NCBI RefSeq assembly: GCF_049310885.1
Contig: NZ_JBMDYO010000004.1
Coordinates: 186,001 to 250,000, forward strand
Length of the DNA: 64,000 bases
Direction of reading: 5' to 3'
Origin: CAYZJV01 sp049310885
GTDB lineage: Bacteria > Spirochaetota > Spirochaetia > Sphaerochaetales > Sphaerochaetaceae
How positions within the stretch are numbered: position 1 is the stretch's first letter; each line of letters opens with the position of its first letter. The notes beneath the pieces were generated by a model that did no database searches, had not been told where the DNA came from, and saw only the letters and a program-made list of their open reading frames with translations. Shown here piece by piece: positions 1 through 8,606 of the stretch. Position numbers and translations under genes: made by a program.

Positions 1-172
1 CCGCAATAAGATATCGGGCAAAAAGTACGGTCTCCGGATCCAGTTGTTCCCTCTCTTCTTCTGAGAGCGTAGGGAATTCTACTGGACCAATACCTTCTTT
101 TAGTTCACCATTGAAATCGAGAGCATAAAGGGTAGAAAGAGCAAGCTCCCTACCTAAGTGGCGACTCTTCAA
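1..172 (-). CDS. nusB: Transcription antitermination factor NusB, N-terminal part (runs off the left edge)
   Basis: About 57 codons of the 5' end are visible. The start is read as TTG at 172, preceded by GGAGGAG; the TTG overlaps the TGA stop of the upstream PpiC-like gene, so translation is probably coupled. The product begins LKSRHLGRELALSTLYALDF, which matches the usual NusB opening (R..ARELALQ.LY..D), the first helix of the all-helical RNA-binding fold. NusB acts with NusE (ribosomal protein S10) in antitermination of rRNA operons. It is the last visible member of the gap-pgk-tpiA-secG run. The call rests on the N-terminus only, because the C-terminal half lies outside the window. Confidence 0.72.
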   Translation of the reverse strand, partial: MKSRHLGRELALSTLYALDFNGELKEGIGPVEFPTLSEEEREQLDPETVLFARYLIA

Positions 173-1233
173 TTGCTCTCCTCCGAATATATGATATCGA
201 TCATTGCTTCATCCCTTAGTTGTTGTACTAATTGGTCGATAGCACTGAGATATGCAGCCTGTTGGCTTCGAGAGGTGAGTGTTTGCCGGATATATTGACG
301 CACGGTCACATCAGATTCAGGATTTATCTTATCCTCTATTCCTAACAACTTGGGGTCGGTATGAGTAGTGACTTTGACGATATGATAGCCTCCAGTGGAT
401 TCAAGAACACCAGAAGGTTTACCCAAAGGAAGTTCGAAAACAGCATCGAAAAACTTAGAACCAAGATAGGAACGCATCTCCTCGTCATCGAAAGCCAACC
501 AACCGATATCGCCACCCTTACCGACAGAATCGGCATCCTTAGAGTATTTTGGAACTAACTCTTCGAATGTGTAGGTGTTATAACGCAACCAACGAGCCAA
601 CTGATCCATCTGTTTCTTGACAGCAGCTTTGTCTTCATCGGTAAAAGGCATGAAAATATGGCTGATACGTACTAATTCGGGATTCATGAATGCAGAACGA
701 TTAGTTCTGAAAAATTCATTGATCTGTTCTTCAGTCGGTTCTTCATAGGATTCCAACACAGAAGCCATTTTTCCACGTACATAGCGATCGACAATAGTGG
801 ATTCCTTGATACTCTTCTTGAATTCTTGGAGTCCGATCCCATAGTTATTGCGAATGACCGTTTCGAATTGTGCATCAGTTATCGCGCGACCTATTTGTTG
901 TTCAACGTAAGCTTTTTGTTGACGCACCATCTGTTCAACTTGGGCATCGGTTATCATATATCCGTCACGTTCGGCACCCTGGATAACCAGCTCATCATTT
1001 ATCAGTACATTCAGCACATCGAGCGGCTTAACTTGATTTGCTGCTGCAGCTCCACCAGAGGCATTTGCCTCTGCACGATATTGATCTACCCGGTTATTCA
1101 AGTCTTCAACGGTAATCACGGTATTTCTTATCAGATTTACTGTTGCAGCTGGTTGACTGATCATATCCGCAGAGAACAACGCAAACGGAAGAAGAGCAAA
1201 TAGCAACAGAATGACAATTGATTTCTTATTCAT
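169..1233 (-). CDS. Exported SurA/PpiC-type peptidyl-prolyl isomerase
   Basis: A 354-residue protein starting MNKKSIVILLLFALLPFALF, a clear Sec signal peptide ending near residue 22. Residues about 30-170 form a helical SurA-N-like chaperone region. Residues about 185-300 form a parvulin domain (RISHIFMPF, a FEELVPKYSKD stretch, GKGGDIGWLAF, LPLGKPSGVLESTGGYHIVKV). It should assist folding or prolyl isomerisation of periplasmic and outer-membrane proteins. ATG 1233 is preferred: AGGAG stands 10 bases ahead, whereas a GTG at 1242 would sit one base from it. It lies between a flavodoxin-like gene and nusB. The exact class (SurA versus PrsA/PpiC) is not settled. Confidence 0.82.
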   Translation of the reverse strand: MNKKSIVILLLFALLPFALFSADMISQPAATVNLIRNTVITVEDLNNRVDQYRAEANASGGAAAANQVKPLDVLNVLINDELVIQGAERDGYMITDAQVEQMVRQQKAYVEQQIGRAITDAQFETVIRNNYGIGLQEFKKSIKESTIVDRYVRGKMASVLESYEEPTEEQINEFFRTNRSAFMNPELVRISHIFMPFTDEDKAAVKKQMDQLARWLRYNTYTFEELVPKYSKDADSVGKGGDIGWLAFDDEEMRSYLGSKFFDAVFELPLGKPSGVLESTGGYHIVKVTTHTDPKLLGIEDKINPESDVTVRQYIRQTLTSRSQQAAYLSAIDQLVQQLRDEAMIDIIYSEESN

Positions 1234-1251
1234 GGAATACACACTCCTGCA

Positions 1252-1665
1252 TTACGAGATGACCAATCGCTTGCCCACTTCTTTTGCGTATGCACGATTG
1301 GAGAGAACATCAGAATAGGTCAAGTACATCCCTTGGCTCTCCATAACACGCATCAGTGTCTGGAGAGTCTTTCCTTGGCGAATCCCTTTCTTGCCTATAA
1401 AAGCAAAGGAACGCTTTCCAGAGATTGTACCGCATTGCTTGAGGAACCGATCGACCATCTCGGGTATTTTACCACCCCAGAGAGAGGATGCTACTGTTCC
1501 AACCGCAATATAATCGTAGTAAGATATGATTTTTCCTGTATCTCTTTGCATATCGAGCGTATCCACATCATGCCCAAGAGTCTGGATACCTTCGGATAGA
1601 CCCAAAGCCAACTCTTTACATTGCGTGGACGATCCGATATCGTAATACAAAACACATACTTTCAT
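1252..1665 (-). CDS. Small flavodoxin-like protein
   Basis: 137 residues with the flavodoxin pattern: a first beta strand (MKVCVLYYD) followed by a Ser/Thr-rich FMN-phosphate loop (IGSSTQCKELA, residues about 11-20), then a YDYIAVGTVASSLWGGKIP segment where flavodoxins have the second FMN loop (around residues 50-68), and FAFIGKKG as a later strand. It is shorter than long-chain flavodoxins and may be a redox partner or a flavodoxin-fold protein without electron-transfer function. It lies in the gap-to-nusB run, 84 bases after secG, with a stem-loop in that gap. The specific role is unknown. Confidence 0.65.
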   Translation of the reverse strand: MKVCVLYYDIGSSTQCKELALGLSEGIQTLGHDVDTLDMQRDTGKIISYYDYIAVGTVASSLWGGKIPEMVDRFLKQCGTISGKRSFAFIGKKGIRQGKTLQTLMRVMESQGMYLTYSDVLSNRAYAKEVGKRLVIS

Positions 1666-1687
1666 ATACTTCCTACTTAAATGCCAA

Positions 1688-1712
1688 CGACCGCAGAGTC
1701 AACATGCGGTCG
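1688..1712 (-). terminator. Stem-loop between secG and the flavodoxin-like gene
   Basis: Perfect 8-bp arms CGACCGCA/TGCGGTCG around a 9-base loop, lying in the 84-base gap downstream of secG. On the minus strand only a weak T-rich stretch (TTGGCATTTAAG) follows, so it may be a partial terminator or an mRNA-processing/stability hairpin rather than a full stop. Confidence 0.5.
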
Positions 1713-1749
1713 AAAGCCTAGATACATTATTTCATCTCACCGTTGAAAA

Positions 1750-2067
1750 TCATTCAGCGGTGGTATCGTTCCACCAATCCTCAGACTGCTGTACTTGTTC
1801 AACTTCAACCGAGTCCAATAAAGAATCGCTGGAAGGCGATTTGTTGACAACGGCGAGTAGAATAGCCAATACGAGGAATGAGGTTCCGAGAATGGCCGTG
1901 AACTTGTTCATGACCTTATTCGTCTGACCACCGAATGAAGAGTCGCTACCACCACCAAAAATACCGCCGAGACCAGATCCACCTTCACTTTGGATGGCAA
2001 CCATGAAAATCAGCAACAAACTGGCGATAACGAAGAGAATAAGTAGAATAATGCCAATAACACCCAT
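1750..2067 (-). CDS. secG: Preprotein translocase subunit SecG
   Basis: 105 residues with two membrane segments: residues about 3-24 (IGIILLILFVIASLLLIFMV) and about 52-72 (FTAILGTSFLVLAILLAVVN). Between them is the glycine/serine-rich cytosolic loop typical of SecG (SEGGSGLGGIFGGGSDSSFG). The C-terminal tail is short and acidic. SecG helps SecYEG translocate proteins across the inner membrane. It follows tpiA by 14 bases, an arrangement seen in many bacteria, which supports both the call and co-transcription. Confidence 0.9.
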   Translation of the reverse strand: MGVIGIILLILFVIASLLLIFMVAIQSEGGSGLGGIFGGGSDSSFGGQTNKVMNKFTAILGTSFLVLAILLAVVNKSPSSDSLLDSVEVEQVQQSEDWWNDTTAE

Positions 2068-2081
2068 GTAAGAACTCCAGT

Positions 2082-2834
2082 TTACTTATTATAACGCACA
2101 ATCGGAGCGAATTGTTCCACCGTTAGGGAAGCACCACCCACAAGTGCACCATCGATATGTTCCATGGCCATGAGGTCTTTCACATTCGATGGTTTTACTG
2201 AACCACCATACTGTATTATTAACGATTCTGCAACACTTTTGCCATAGAGTTTCTCAATCTCGTTACGAATGAAAGCGTGGGCACTGTTCGCATCATCGGG
2301 AGTAGCAGTTTTTCCTGTACCGATTGCCCAAACTGGCTCATAGGCAACAATGATATTCTCCATAGAATCTGCTGATACATCTTTAAGCCCCTCAACAATC
2401 TGGCGTTTAAGGACTTCTTCCAACTTTCCACCTTCACGTTCTTCTAGAGTCTCTCCAACACAGAGGATGACATCAAGATCATGAGAAAGCGCTAACTTCA
2501 CTTTTCTATTGATAAAATCATCGGTCTCACCATAAATCGCTCTTCTTTCAGAATGTCCGAGAATGACAATGGTAACTCCAGCATCTTTCAACATTTCGGG
2601 AGAAATCTCTCCCGTGAAAGCACCTGAAACTTGATCGCTCATATTCTGGGCACCAACCTCAATAGACGAATTTTCTAGTGCTTTGACTACAGAGCCGATC
2701 GTAACAAAAGGAGGAGCGACTACTACGCGTACAGAGGCATCCTTTACCGCTTTAGCCAATTCGGCTGCGAATGCAGCTCCTGCGGAAGGTGTCATATTCA
2801 TTTTCCAGTTTCCAGCAATACATACTTTTCTCAT
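2082..2834 (-). CDS. tpiA: Triosephosphate isomerase
   Basis: 250 residues, the normal length. Interconverts dihydroxyacetone phosphate and glyceraldehyde 3-phosphate in glycolysis. Active-site residues are visible: K11 in GNWKMN, H94 in LGHSERR, E166 in the AYEPVWAIGTG loop, and the phosphate-binding QYGGSV and ALVGGASL segments near the C-terminus. An upstream in-frame start at 2933 would add 33 residues overlapping pgk. ATG 2834 is chosen because TTGGAG sits about 8 bases ahead inside the end of pgk and the homologous N-terminus begins there. Only one base separates it from the pgk stop, so the two are probably translationally coupled. Confidence 0.97.
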   Translation of the reverse strand: MRKVCIAGNWKMNMTPSAGAAFAAELAKAVKDASVRVVVAPPFVTIGSVVKALENSSIEVGAQNMSDQVSGAFTGEISPEMLKDAGVTIVILGHSERRAIYGETDDFINRKVKLALSHDLDVILCVGETLEEREGGKLEEVLKRQIVEGLKDVSADSMENIIVAYEPVWAIGTGKTATPDDANSAHAFIRNEIEKLYGKSVAESLIIQYGGSVKPSNVKDLMAMEHIDGALVGGASLTVEQFAPIVRYNK

Positions 2835-2835
2835 G

Positions 2836-4017
2836 CTATTTCTCCAAAGCCTTGATACCAGGCAATACTTTTCCTTCGAGGAATTCCAATGAAGCCCCAC
2901 CTCCGGTCGAAACATGGTCGATACGATCTGCATAACCGAATTTATTCACAGCGGCAACCGAATCGCCTCCACCTACTACAGTCGTACCATCACAATCAGC
3001 AACCATCTTGGCAACAGCTTTTGTTCCAGCTGCGAATGCTTCAAATTCAAATACTCCCATAGGACCATTCCAGACAATAGATCTAGCTGCCTTTAGTTCG
3101 GATTCAACAAGAGCAAGAGTTTTCGGGCCTACATCCATGCCAATCATACCTTCAGGAATTTCGACTGAGTCGACTGCTACAGCTTCTGCGGAATCCTTGA
3201 ATTCAGCCGCACAAATATGGTCTACCGGTAAGATGACCCGTACACCACGCTTTTCTGTATTTTCCAAAAAGGATTTTGCGACCTCAATATAATCGTTTTC
3301 CAACAAAGATTTTCCAATTTCATGACCTTGGACCTTAAGGAAAGTATAGGCCATACCACCGCCAATAACGATGGCATCACAAGTTTTGCTCAATGATTCA
3401 AGAACACTGATCTTGGAAGATACTTTCGAACCACCAATGACAGCGACGAATGGTTTATCGGGATTCTCCAGCAACGGAGCGAAGAACTTGACCTCTTTTT
3501 CAATTAGGAATCCAGCTGCCGAGGGGAGGAAATGGGCAACCCCTTCTGTTGATGCATGAGCTCGATGAGCAGTACCAAATGCATCATTCACATAAACATC
3601 ACCGTAACTTGCTAATTGTTTAGCATAACCTTCGTCGTTAGCCTCCTCTTCCTTGTAGAATCTCACATTCTCAAGAAGAAGGACTTCTCCTGGCGAAAGG
3701 TTTTCAACTTCTTTGCTTACAGTATCACCAATTACATCGGAAGCAAGTCTTACCGGACGTCCAAGCAATTCTTCAAATTTTTTGGCGATCGGAGCCATGC
3801 TGAATGCCATATCTTTCTTGCCCTTAGGCCTACCGAAATGGCTCATTACTACAAGTGATGTATCCTTCTGGTCCAAAATATACTTGACGGTAGGTAAAGC
3901 ACTCTTGATCCTTGTATCATCGGTAACCACACCATCTTTCAATGGGACGTTGAAGTCTACCCTGATCAATACACGTTTTCCCTTTAAATCAATATCCGTA
4001 ACAGTTTGCAATTTCAT
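2836..4017 (-). CDS. pgk: Phosphoglycerate kinase
   Basis: 393 residues, full length for bacterial PGK. Transfers phosphate between 1,3-bisphosphoglycerate and ADP. Visible motifs: RVDFNVPL (residues about 19-26), SHFGRPKG (about 59-66), AHRAHAST for substrate binding, VIGGSKVSSK (about 194-203), and the C-terminal nucleotide loop VVGGGDSVAAVNKFG with STGGGASLEFLEGK. It lies second in gap-pgk-tpiA, 71 bases after gap; that gap holds a strong stem-loop. All functional segments are intact. Confidence 0.97.
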   Translation of the reverse strand: MKLQTVTDIDLKGKRVLIRVDFNVPLKDGVVTDDTRIKSALPTVKYILDQKDTSLVVMSHFGRPKGKKDMAFSMAPIAKKFEELLGRPVRLASDVIGDTVSKEVENLSPGEVLLLENVRFYKEEEANDEGYAKQLASYGDVYVNDAFGTAHRAHASTEGVAHFLPSAAGFLIEKEVKFFAPLLENPDKPFVAVIGGSKVSSKISVLESLSKTCDAIVIGGGMAYTFLKVQGHEIGKSLLENDYIEVAKSFLENTEKRGVRVILPVDHICAAEFKDSAEAVAVDSVEIPEGMIGMDVGPKTLALVESELKAARSIVWNGPMGVFEFEAFAAGTKAVAKMVADCDGTTVVGGGDSVAAVNKFGYADRIDHVSTGGGASLEFLEGKVLPGIKALEK

Positions 4018-4036
4018 GACTACTCCTCATGTATGG

Positions 4037-4064
4037 CTGATGCGCACCGTAAGGCGCGCATCAG
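4037..4064 (-). other. Stem-loop in the gap-pgk intergenic region
   Basis: Perfect 9-bp arms CTGATGCGC/GCGCATCAG around a 10-base loop. No T-tract follows on the minus strand, so a simple terminator is unlikely. An mRNA stabiliser or processing site that sets different levels of gap and pgk is more plausible (inference). Confidence 0.5.
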
Positions 4065-4088
4065 AAGTAAAATCCATCGTAATGTTGC

Positions 4089-5093
4089 TTACGCCATCAA
4101 TTTCTTGGCGAGGTCGACAACACGGTTAGAATAACCCATTTCATTGTCATACCATGACATTACTTTAAAGAATTTCGGACCCATTTTCATGGTAAGGTCG
4201 GAATCGAAGATCGAGGAGTGGGAATTACCCTTGATATCGCTAGAAACGATAGGATCTTCGGTATACTGGAGAATACCCTTCATGGGACCTTCAGCTGCTG
4301 CCTTCATTGCTGCATTGATATCCTCGACACTACAATCCTTCTCAAGAAGAACGGTCAAATCGACGATCGAACCTGTAGGTACGGGAACGCGCATTGCTCC
4401 ACCATTGAGCTTGCCTTCCAAGGAGGGGACAACCAACGAAACGGCACGTGCAGCACCAGTTGTGGTCGGAATGATGGACAATGAAGCTGAACGGGCACGT
4501 CTGAGATCCTTATGGGGCATATCCAAAGTAACCTGGTCATTGGTGAATGCATGGACTGTCGTCATGAGGCCTCTTTCAATACCAAAGCTGTCATTGAGGA
4601 CTTTTGCGATTGGAGCAAGACAGTTTGTAGTACATGATGCATTGGAGAATGCGAGATTCTTGAGATCAAGATCATCATCGTTGACTCCACAGACGATAGT
4701 CTGATCAATCTTATCTTTGGCGGGAACAGTAAGGATAACTCTCTTGGCTCCAGCCTTAATGTGATCCTTATAACCGCCCTTGGGGCCTTCTGCTACTGCA
4801 AAAACGCCAGTCGATTCGATAGCAATGTCTACACCAAGCTCTTTCCAAGGCAATTCTGCAGGATTGCGTACAGCATAGATTTTGATTTCTTTACCATCAA
4901 CAACGATAGCATCATCCTTAGCTTCTACGCTCTTAGGATATACTCCGTAAGTAGAATCGTATTTGAGCAAGTGTGCCAAAGTCTTGGGGTCTGTAAGGTC
5001 GTTGATTGCAACAATCTCGATGTCCTTGTCTTCGAAAGCGATCTTGAATACATTGCGCCCGATGCGCCCGAAGCCATTGATTGCGATTTTCAT
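4089..5093 (-). CDS. gap: Glyceraldehyde-3-phosphate dehydrogenase, NAD-type
   Basis: 334 residues. Rossmann motif NGFGRIGR at residues 6-13; Asp at residue 32 after the second strand points to NAD rather than NADP. Catalytic C154 lies in SNASCTTNC and H181 in MTTVHAFTN. The C-terminal WYDNEMGYSNR segment is present. First gene of the gap-pgk-tpiA-secG operon, with GGAGG nine bases before ATG and a sigma70-like promoter at 5131-5160. Function is glycolytic oxidation of glyceraldehyde 3-phosphate. Confidence 0.97.
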   Translation of the reverse strand: MKIAINGFGRIGRNVFKIAFEDKDIEIVAINDLTDPKTLAHLLKYDSTYGVYPKSVEAKDDAIVVDGKEIKIYAVRNPAELPWKELGVDIAIESTGVFAVAEGPKGGYKDHIKAGAKRVILTVPAKDKIDQTIVCGVNDDDLDLKNLAFSNASCTTNCLAPIAKVLNDSFGIERGLMTTVHAFTNDQVTLDMPHKDLRRARSASLSIIPTTTGAARAVSLVVPSLEGKLNGGAMRVPVPTGSIVDLTVLLEKDCSVEDINAAMKAAAEGPMKGILQYTEDPIVSSDIKGNSHSSIFDSDLTMKMGPKFFKVMSWYDNEMGYSNRVVDLAKKLMA

Positions 5094-5130
5094 CTAAAAT
5101 TTCCTCCATATGTAGGTATGTATCACTAAC

Positions 5131-5160
5131 AATATAATGCGTATGGGTAGATAACGTCAA
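5131..5160 (-). promoter_or_regulatory. Sigma70-like promoter of the gap operon
   Basis: On the minus strand TTGACG (5155-5160) and TATATT (5131-5136) are separated by 18 bases, about 40 bases upstream of the gap start. Both boxes match consensus at five of six positions. It lies immediately downstream of the corC stop, with no clear terminator between. Confidence 0.6.
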
Positions 5161-5164
5161 CGAA

Positions 5165-5938
5165 TCAGGTCCTTTTCATCACAATTTTTACCCGATTGAT
5201 CTTATGACCCTCAATCTCCTGCACAATAAAATCCATGTTTTGGTAAGTTACCTTTTCTTGGTTTAAGGGAATCCTTCCGAATTGTTCGAAGACAAAACCA
5301 CCCAAAGTTTCGAAATCATCCTCTGGCAAGGTCAATCTCAAACGTTCATTGACTTCATCGATCGCAGCCCGGGCATCACAAAGATAGATACCTTCTCCCA
5401 TTTCGATGATATCGTCGTCTTCATCGTCATCGAACTCATCTTGGATATCACCAACAATAACTTCAAGGATGTCCTCCATACTGACAATCCCCGATACTCC
5501 ACCGTATTCGTCTATAGCTATAGCGATATGGACACGTCTCTTTTTGAACTCACGAAGTAACTCATCTAGACGTTTTGTCTCTGGAACGAAATAGGGCTTG
5601 CGCATACTTTTACGAACATCGAAGTCACCTTCATCTTGTTGCCTGATGATATCTTTTACATATAAAATACCAACTACATTGTCGATAGTGTCCGTATAAA
5701 CTGGATACCTTGAGAAACCCTGTTCTCCAATCAAATCTTTCAACTCGTCGAATGTCGTAGAGTCGGAGACAAACTGAACATCGATCCTGGGGACCATCAC
5801 CTCTTTTACGGTAGTCTCCGCCAGTTCATCGATTCCTTCGATCATACTCCTTCGTTCCTCGACAACATCCGTGTCCCGTTGTGGAGGCTGATCATCATCC
5901 TGTGATAACCAACTCTTCAACCTATCCCGTAACCTCAC
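5165..5938 (-). CDS. CBS-domain protein of the CorC/TlyC family
   Basis: 257 residues. After a short charged N-terminus, a tandem CBS pair occupies residues about 45-165 (VKEVMVPRIDVQFV, GFSRYPVYTDTIDNVVGILYVKDI, then HIAIAIDEYGGVSGIVSMEDILEVIVGDIQDE). A CorC/HlyC C-terminal domain covers about 180-255. There is no membrane domain, so it is the short form; spirochaete versions have been called haemolysin TlyC, and CorC relatives are linked to Mg/Co efflux. Start is GTG, overlapping the ybeY stop as GTGA. Next to ybeY, phoH and pgpH, a widely conserved cluster. The biochemical role is uncertain. Confidence 0.85.
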   Translation of the reverse strand: MRLRDRLKSWLSQDDDQPPQRDTDVVEERRSMIEGIDELAETTVKEVMVPRIDVQFVSDSTTFDELKDLIGEQGFSRYPVYTDTIDNVVGILYVKDIIRQQDEGDFDVRKSMRKPYFVPETKRLDELLREFKKRRVHIAIAIDEYGGVSGIVSMEDILEVIVGDIQDEFDDDEDDDIIEMGEGIYLCDARAAIDEVNERLRLTLPEDDFETLGGFVFEQFGRIPLNQEKVTYQNMDFIVQEIEGHKINRVKIVMKRT

Positions 5939-6411
5939 CTCTCAGACTCCTTCGTCACATTCTTCAGCAGATCTTCTTGTTTTATTAACATGGGTTCGCT
6001 TATCCCATTAGTTTCATGATCCCATCCCAACAGGTGCAGCACACCATGGATAAGCAGTCTTATCAGTTCCTCTCGTGCAGGTACTTTGAAATAATCGCAG
6101 TTACGCTCCATCGTGTCTAGTGAAATTACCATATCACCTAACACCCTGTCCTGTTGATCTTCTATTTCGGGGAAAGGGAAATCAGTGTCATCTTCCGATT
6201 GTACGAATGAGAGAATATCGGTACTCTCATCTTTTCCCCTATAGGTATGATTCATCTCCCGCATCGTCTCATCACCAACAAACGTGCAAGATAGTTCTCC
6301 AGATTCTTCACCAAGCAGTTCCAAGGTACGCACAATCATTTTCTCAACAACATCATGCGGAGCGCGTTCTTCCATAGCTTCCGTTTCGTAAGATATGTCT
6401 ACAGCAATCAT
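5935..6411 (-). CDS. ybeY: Endoribonuclease YbeY (rRNA maturation factor)
   Basis: 158 residues. The zinc site HGVLHLLGWDHE fits the family signature HxxxHxxGxDH near residues 127-138. The ILSFVQSEDD region and GDMVISLDTM fit the conserved core. YbeY is a metal-dependent RNase involved in 16S rRNA 3'-end maturation and ribosome quality control. It overlaps pgpH by ATGA upstream and corC by GTGA downstream, indicating tight coupling. Confidence 0.93.
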   Translation of the reverse strand: MIAVDISYETEAMEERAPHDVVEKMIVRTLELLGEESGELSCTFVGDETMREMNHTYRGKDESTDILSFVQSEDDTDFPFPEIEDQQDRVLGDMVISLDTMERNCDYFKVPAREELIRLLIHGVLHLLGWDHETNGISEPMLIKQEDLLKNVTKESER

Positions 6412-8606
6412 GTCTTTTCCTCTTTATCCACATCGGGATAGTCAATTCGTGTGTGGAATCTTCCGGTAAGAATCTGGACAAACACTCTCGCGATAGATTC
6501 CAGATCGGTCAAGGATAGACGACAGGCAGCGAGTTGTTTTCGTTCAATCTTGCCCATGATAATCTGATTGACCAACTTTTCATACTTCTGCGCGGAAGGT
6601 TTCTTTACTGTCCTACTAGCGGCCTCAATACTATCTGCCAGCATGACGATAGCAGCTTCCGGAGATTGGGGAATCTGGTTATTGTAGGCGTAGTCCTGTC
6701 GTTTGACTTCATGCTTACTATTTTCCCGTATAGCAGCATCCTGTGCCTCTTTCAAAAATATTGCAATAACATCATTTCCATGGTGCTGACTGATGATATC
6801 GAGAACCTCTTGTGGTAATCTCGCTTCCCTACCCTTTTCAATACCGATCTTTACATGACTCTTAATGATAGCGACAGACAGACTTGCCTTTAAATCATCA
6901 TGCTTATTATCCCCACTCTGGTTTTCAATGAAATATTCTGGATGTTCCTGTTTCCCGATATCATGATAGAGAGCGGCCACGCGGGCGAGAAGAGGATCTG
7001 CATCAATCTCCTTAGCTGCTGCATATGCCATCTCAGCAACCATCATTGAGTGGTTATAGGTACCTACCGCATTTTGGGACAATCGGACAAGTGCAGGTGA
7101 ATCGCTGAATGCAAGCTCCCGCAATCTGAAGGGAGTAGGAAGATTCAATACCAATTCAATCATCGGCATGAACAGAGATACCAATATGTAGGTAACCGAG
7201 ACATTCGCAGAGATGGCAGCGATTGATTGCAAGACTTGTGAAAAACCATACCCATTGACTAAGTTATTCAACAGGACGATAAATGAAGCTGCAATGATAC
7301 CGAAGAACCATTCGAAAACCATATCGATACGTTTGCTCACGAATCGAATGAAATAAATTCCTGTGAAAGAAATGGAAACAAGCAGGAACACGGTGGTTAC
7401 TGTAGCAGTAGGTAATAGCACCGCATAGGAAGCCAGAGCGACAGCAGCAATCATCCCGACCCTTTTTCGGTTTGTAATCAATGCAAGGAAGATTGGAAGA
7501 ATGAATACTGGTAGAAAAGATTCCATAGAAAGGAACCCCAGACCCATGAATAACTTTAGTGACACAAAGGTAAGTATCTGTGTGACCAAAATTCCAGTAA
7601 GAAATATCAGAAAGAATTGGAGTTCCCTTTTCGAGTGAATGAATGCCATATGGAACGCATACATAGCGCTTATGGTGATTATGATTACGAAGAACACACG
7701 TCCAAACATCTGAGACGGAGTATACTGGACAGAAGCCAGACGCATCGCTTGAATAGTTCTGATATCGTCATCAGTGATTACATAATCTTTAACGAGTATA
7801 TACTGGCCTTTCTCTACCCGGACAATGACTGGTGGTATGAGCGAGGCTGCCTCCTCACGTGAAAGTGCGGTAGCAACGGGATCAAAATGAACATTCGGAC
7901 GCATAATTTCTCTAAGTGAATCGAAGACAATCATTAAAAGATCTTCTGAATACTCCTTGGATATTTCACGAAGATCAGCATGAATCCGTGTTGATAATTC
8001 ATTTACATGGAGAGCTTCACTAACTGGTAGAAGTTCCCGCATAGTCTCATCACCAACAGTTCCAATATGGTCTACTTGGATTTCTGTATAACCCTGTTGT
8101 TGTACAGTGAGTAGTTCCGCTTCGTTGAATACCCCCTGAGCAATATAGGTTTCTGCCAATTCTCTGACTATCGCCTGGGCTTTTCTTCTCTCGATATCAG
8201 CTAGGTTATAAATCCTTGCCACCAGTTCAGATGAAATAGAGTCTACTTGTGCTCCAGAAGGATCGAAGAGTGATGCAATATCGGATAGCATGGCACGGGA
8301 AGGAACAAGAGCAATCTTAAAAATTGGGTTGATCGCTTGTACAGCCGCTTGCTGGCGTCGTTTCGTCTCAGCTTCATCAACATAATGAAAGGTTTCATTC
8401 GCCCGGACATCATGTTCCGCAATAGTGCCAGCTTGAAAACGTGATTTCACATCTGTAGTAAGTAGTTTGGAGTCGTTGGCAATGAGTACGGGAACTACCA
8501 GCGCCCCTATCGCGACAGCAAGTCCCAATACAGGAACAAGCAAACGCAACCAGAGCGGTTGGTCAGAGTACCGATTATTACCGGTACGTGTCTTTTTCAT
8601 AAGCAT
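6408..8606 (-). CDS. pgpH: 7TM HD-domain phosphohydrolase (PgpH/YqfF family)
   Basis: 732 residues. N-terminal membrane anchor (residues about 22-45), an extracytoplasmic 7TMR-HDED-type domain (about 50-290), a block of membrane helices (about 300-480), then a cytoplasmic HD domain: TYNHSMMVAEMAYAA, ALYHDIGK with the HD pair, SHVKIGIEKG and SQHHG. PgpH proteins hydrolyse cyclic di-AMP, so that is the likely role; whether this organism makes c-di-AMP is not shown here. Start ATG 8606 has AAAGGA six bases ahead and overlaps the phoH end by 29 bases. Confidence 0.88.
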   Translation of the reverse strand: MLMKKTRTGNNRYSDQPLWLRLLVPVLGLAVAIGALVVPVLIANDSKLLTTDVKSRFQAGTIAEHDVRANETFHYVDEAETKRRQQAAVQAINPIFKIALVPSRAMLSDIASLFDPSGAQVDSISSELVARIYNLADIERRKAQAIVRELAETYIAQGVFNEAELLTVQQQGYTEIQVDHIGTVGDETMRELLPVSEALHVNELSTRIHADLREISKEYSEDLLMIVFDSLREIMRPNVHFDPVATALSREEAASLIPPVIVRVEKGQYILVKDYVITDDDIRTIQAMRLASVQYTPSQMFGRVFFVIIITISAMYAFHMAFIHSKRELQFFLIFLTGILVTQILTFVSLKLFMGLGFLSMESFLPVFILPIFLALITNRKRVGMIAAVALASYAVLLPTATVTTVFLLVSISFTGIYFIRFVSKRIDMVFEWFFGIIAASFIVLLNNLVNGYGFSQVLQSIAAISANVSVTYILVSLFMPMIELVLNLPTPFRLRELAFSDSPALVRLSQNAVGTYNHSMMVAEMAYAAAKEIDADPLLARVAALYHDIGKQEHPEYFIENQSGDNKHDDLKASLSVAIIKSHVKIGIEKGREARLPQEVLDIISQHHGNDVIAIFLKEAQDAAIRENSKHEVKRQDYAYNNQIPQSPEAAIVMLADSIEAASRTVKKPSAQKYEKLVNQIIMGKIERKQLAACRLSLTDLESIARVFVQILTGRFHTRIDYPDVDKEEKT

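Noticed and set aside
826..1203. 125-codon open frame antisense to the ppiC-like gene
   Set aside because: Lies wholly inside a clear signal-peptide/parvulin gene; its cysteine-rich, low-complexity product matches no family and it has no good ribosome-binding site.
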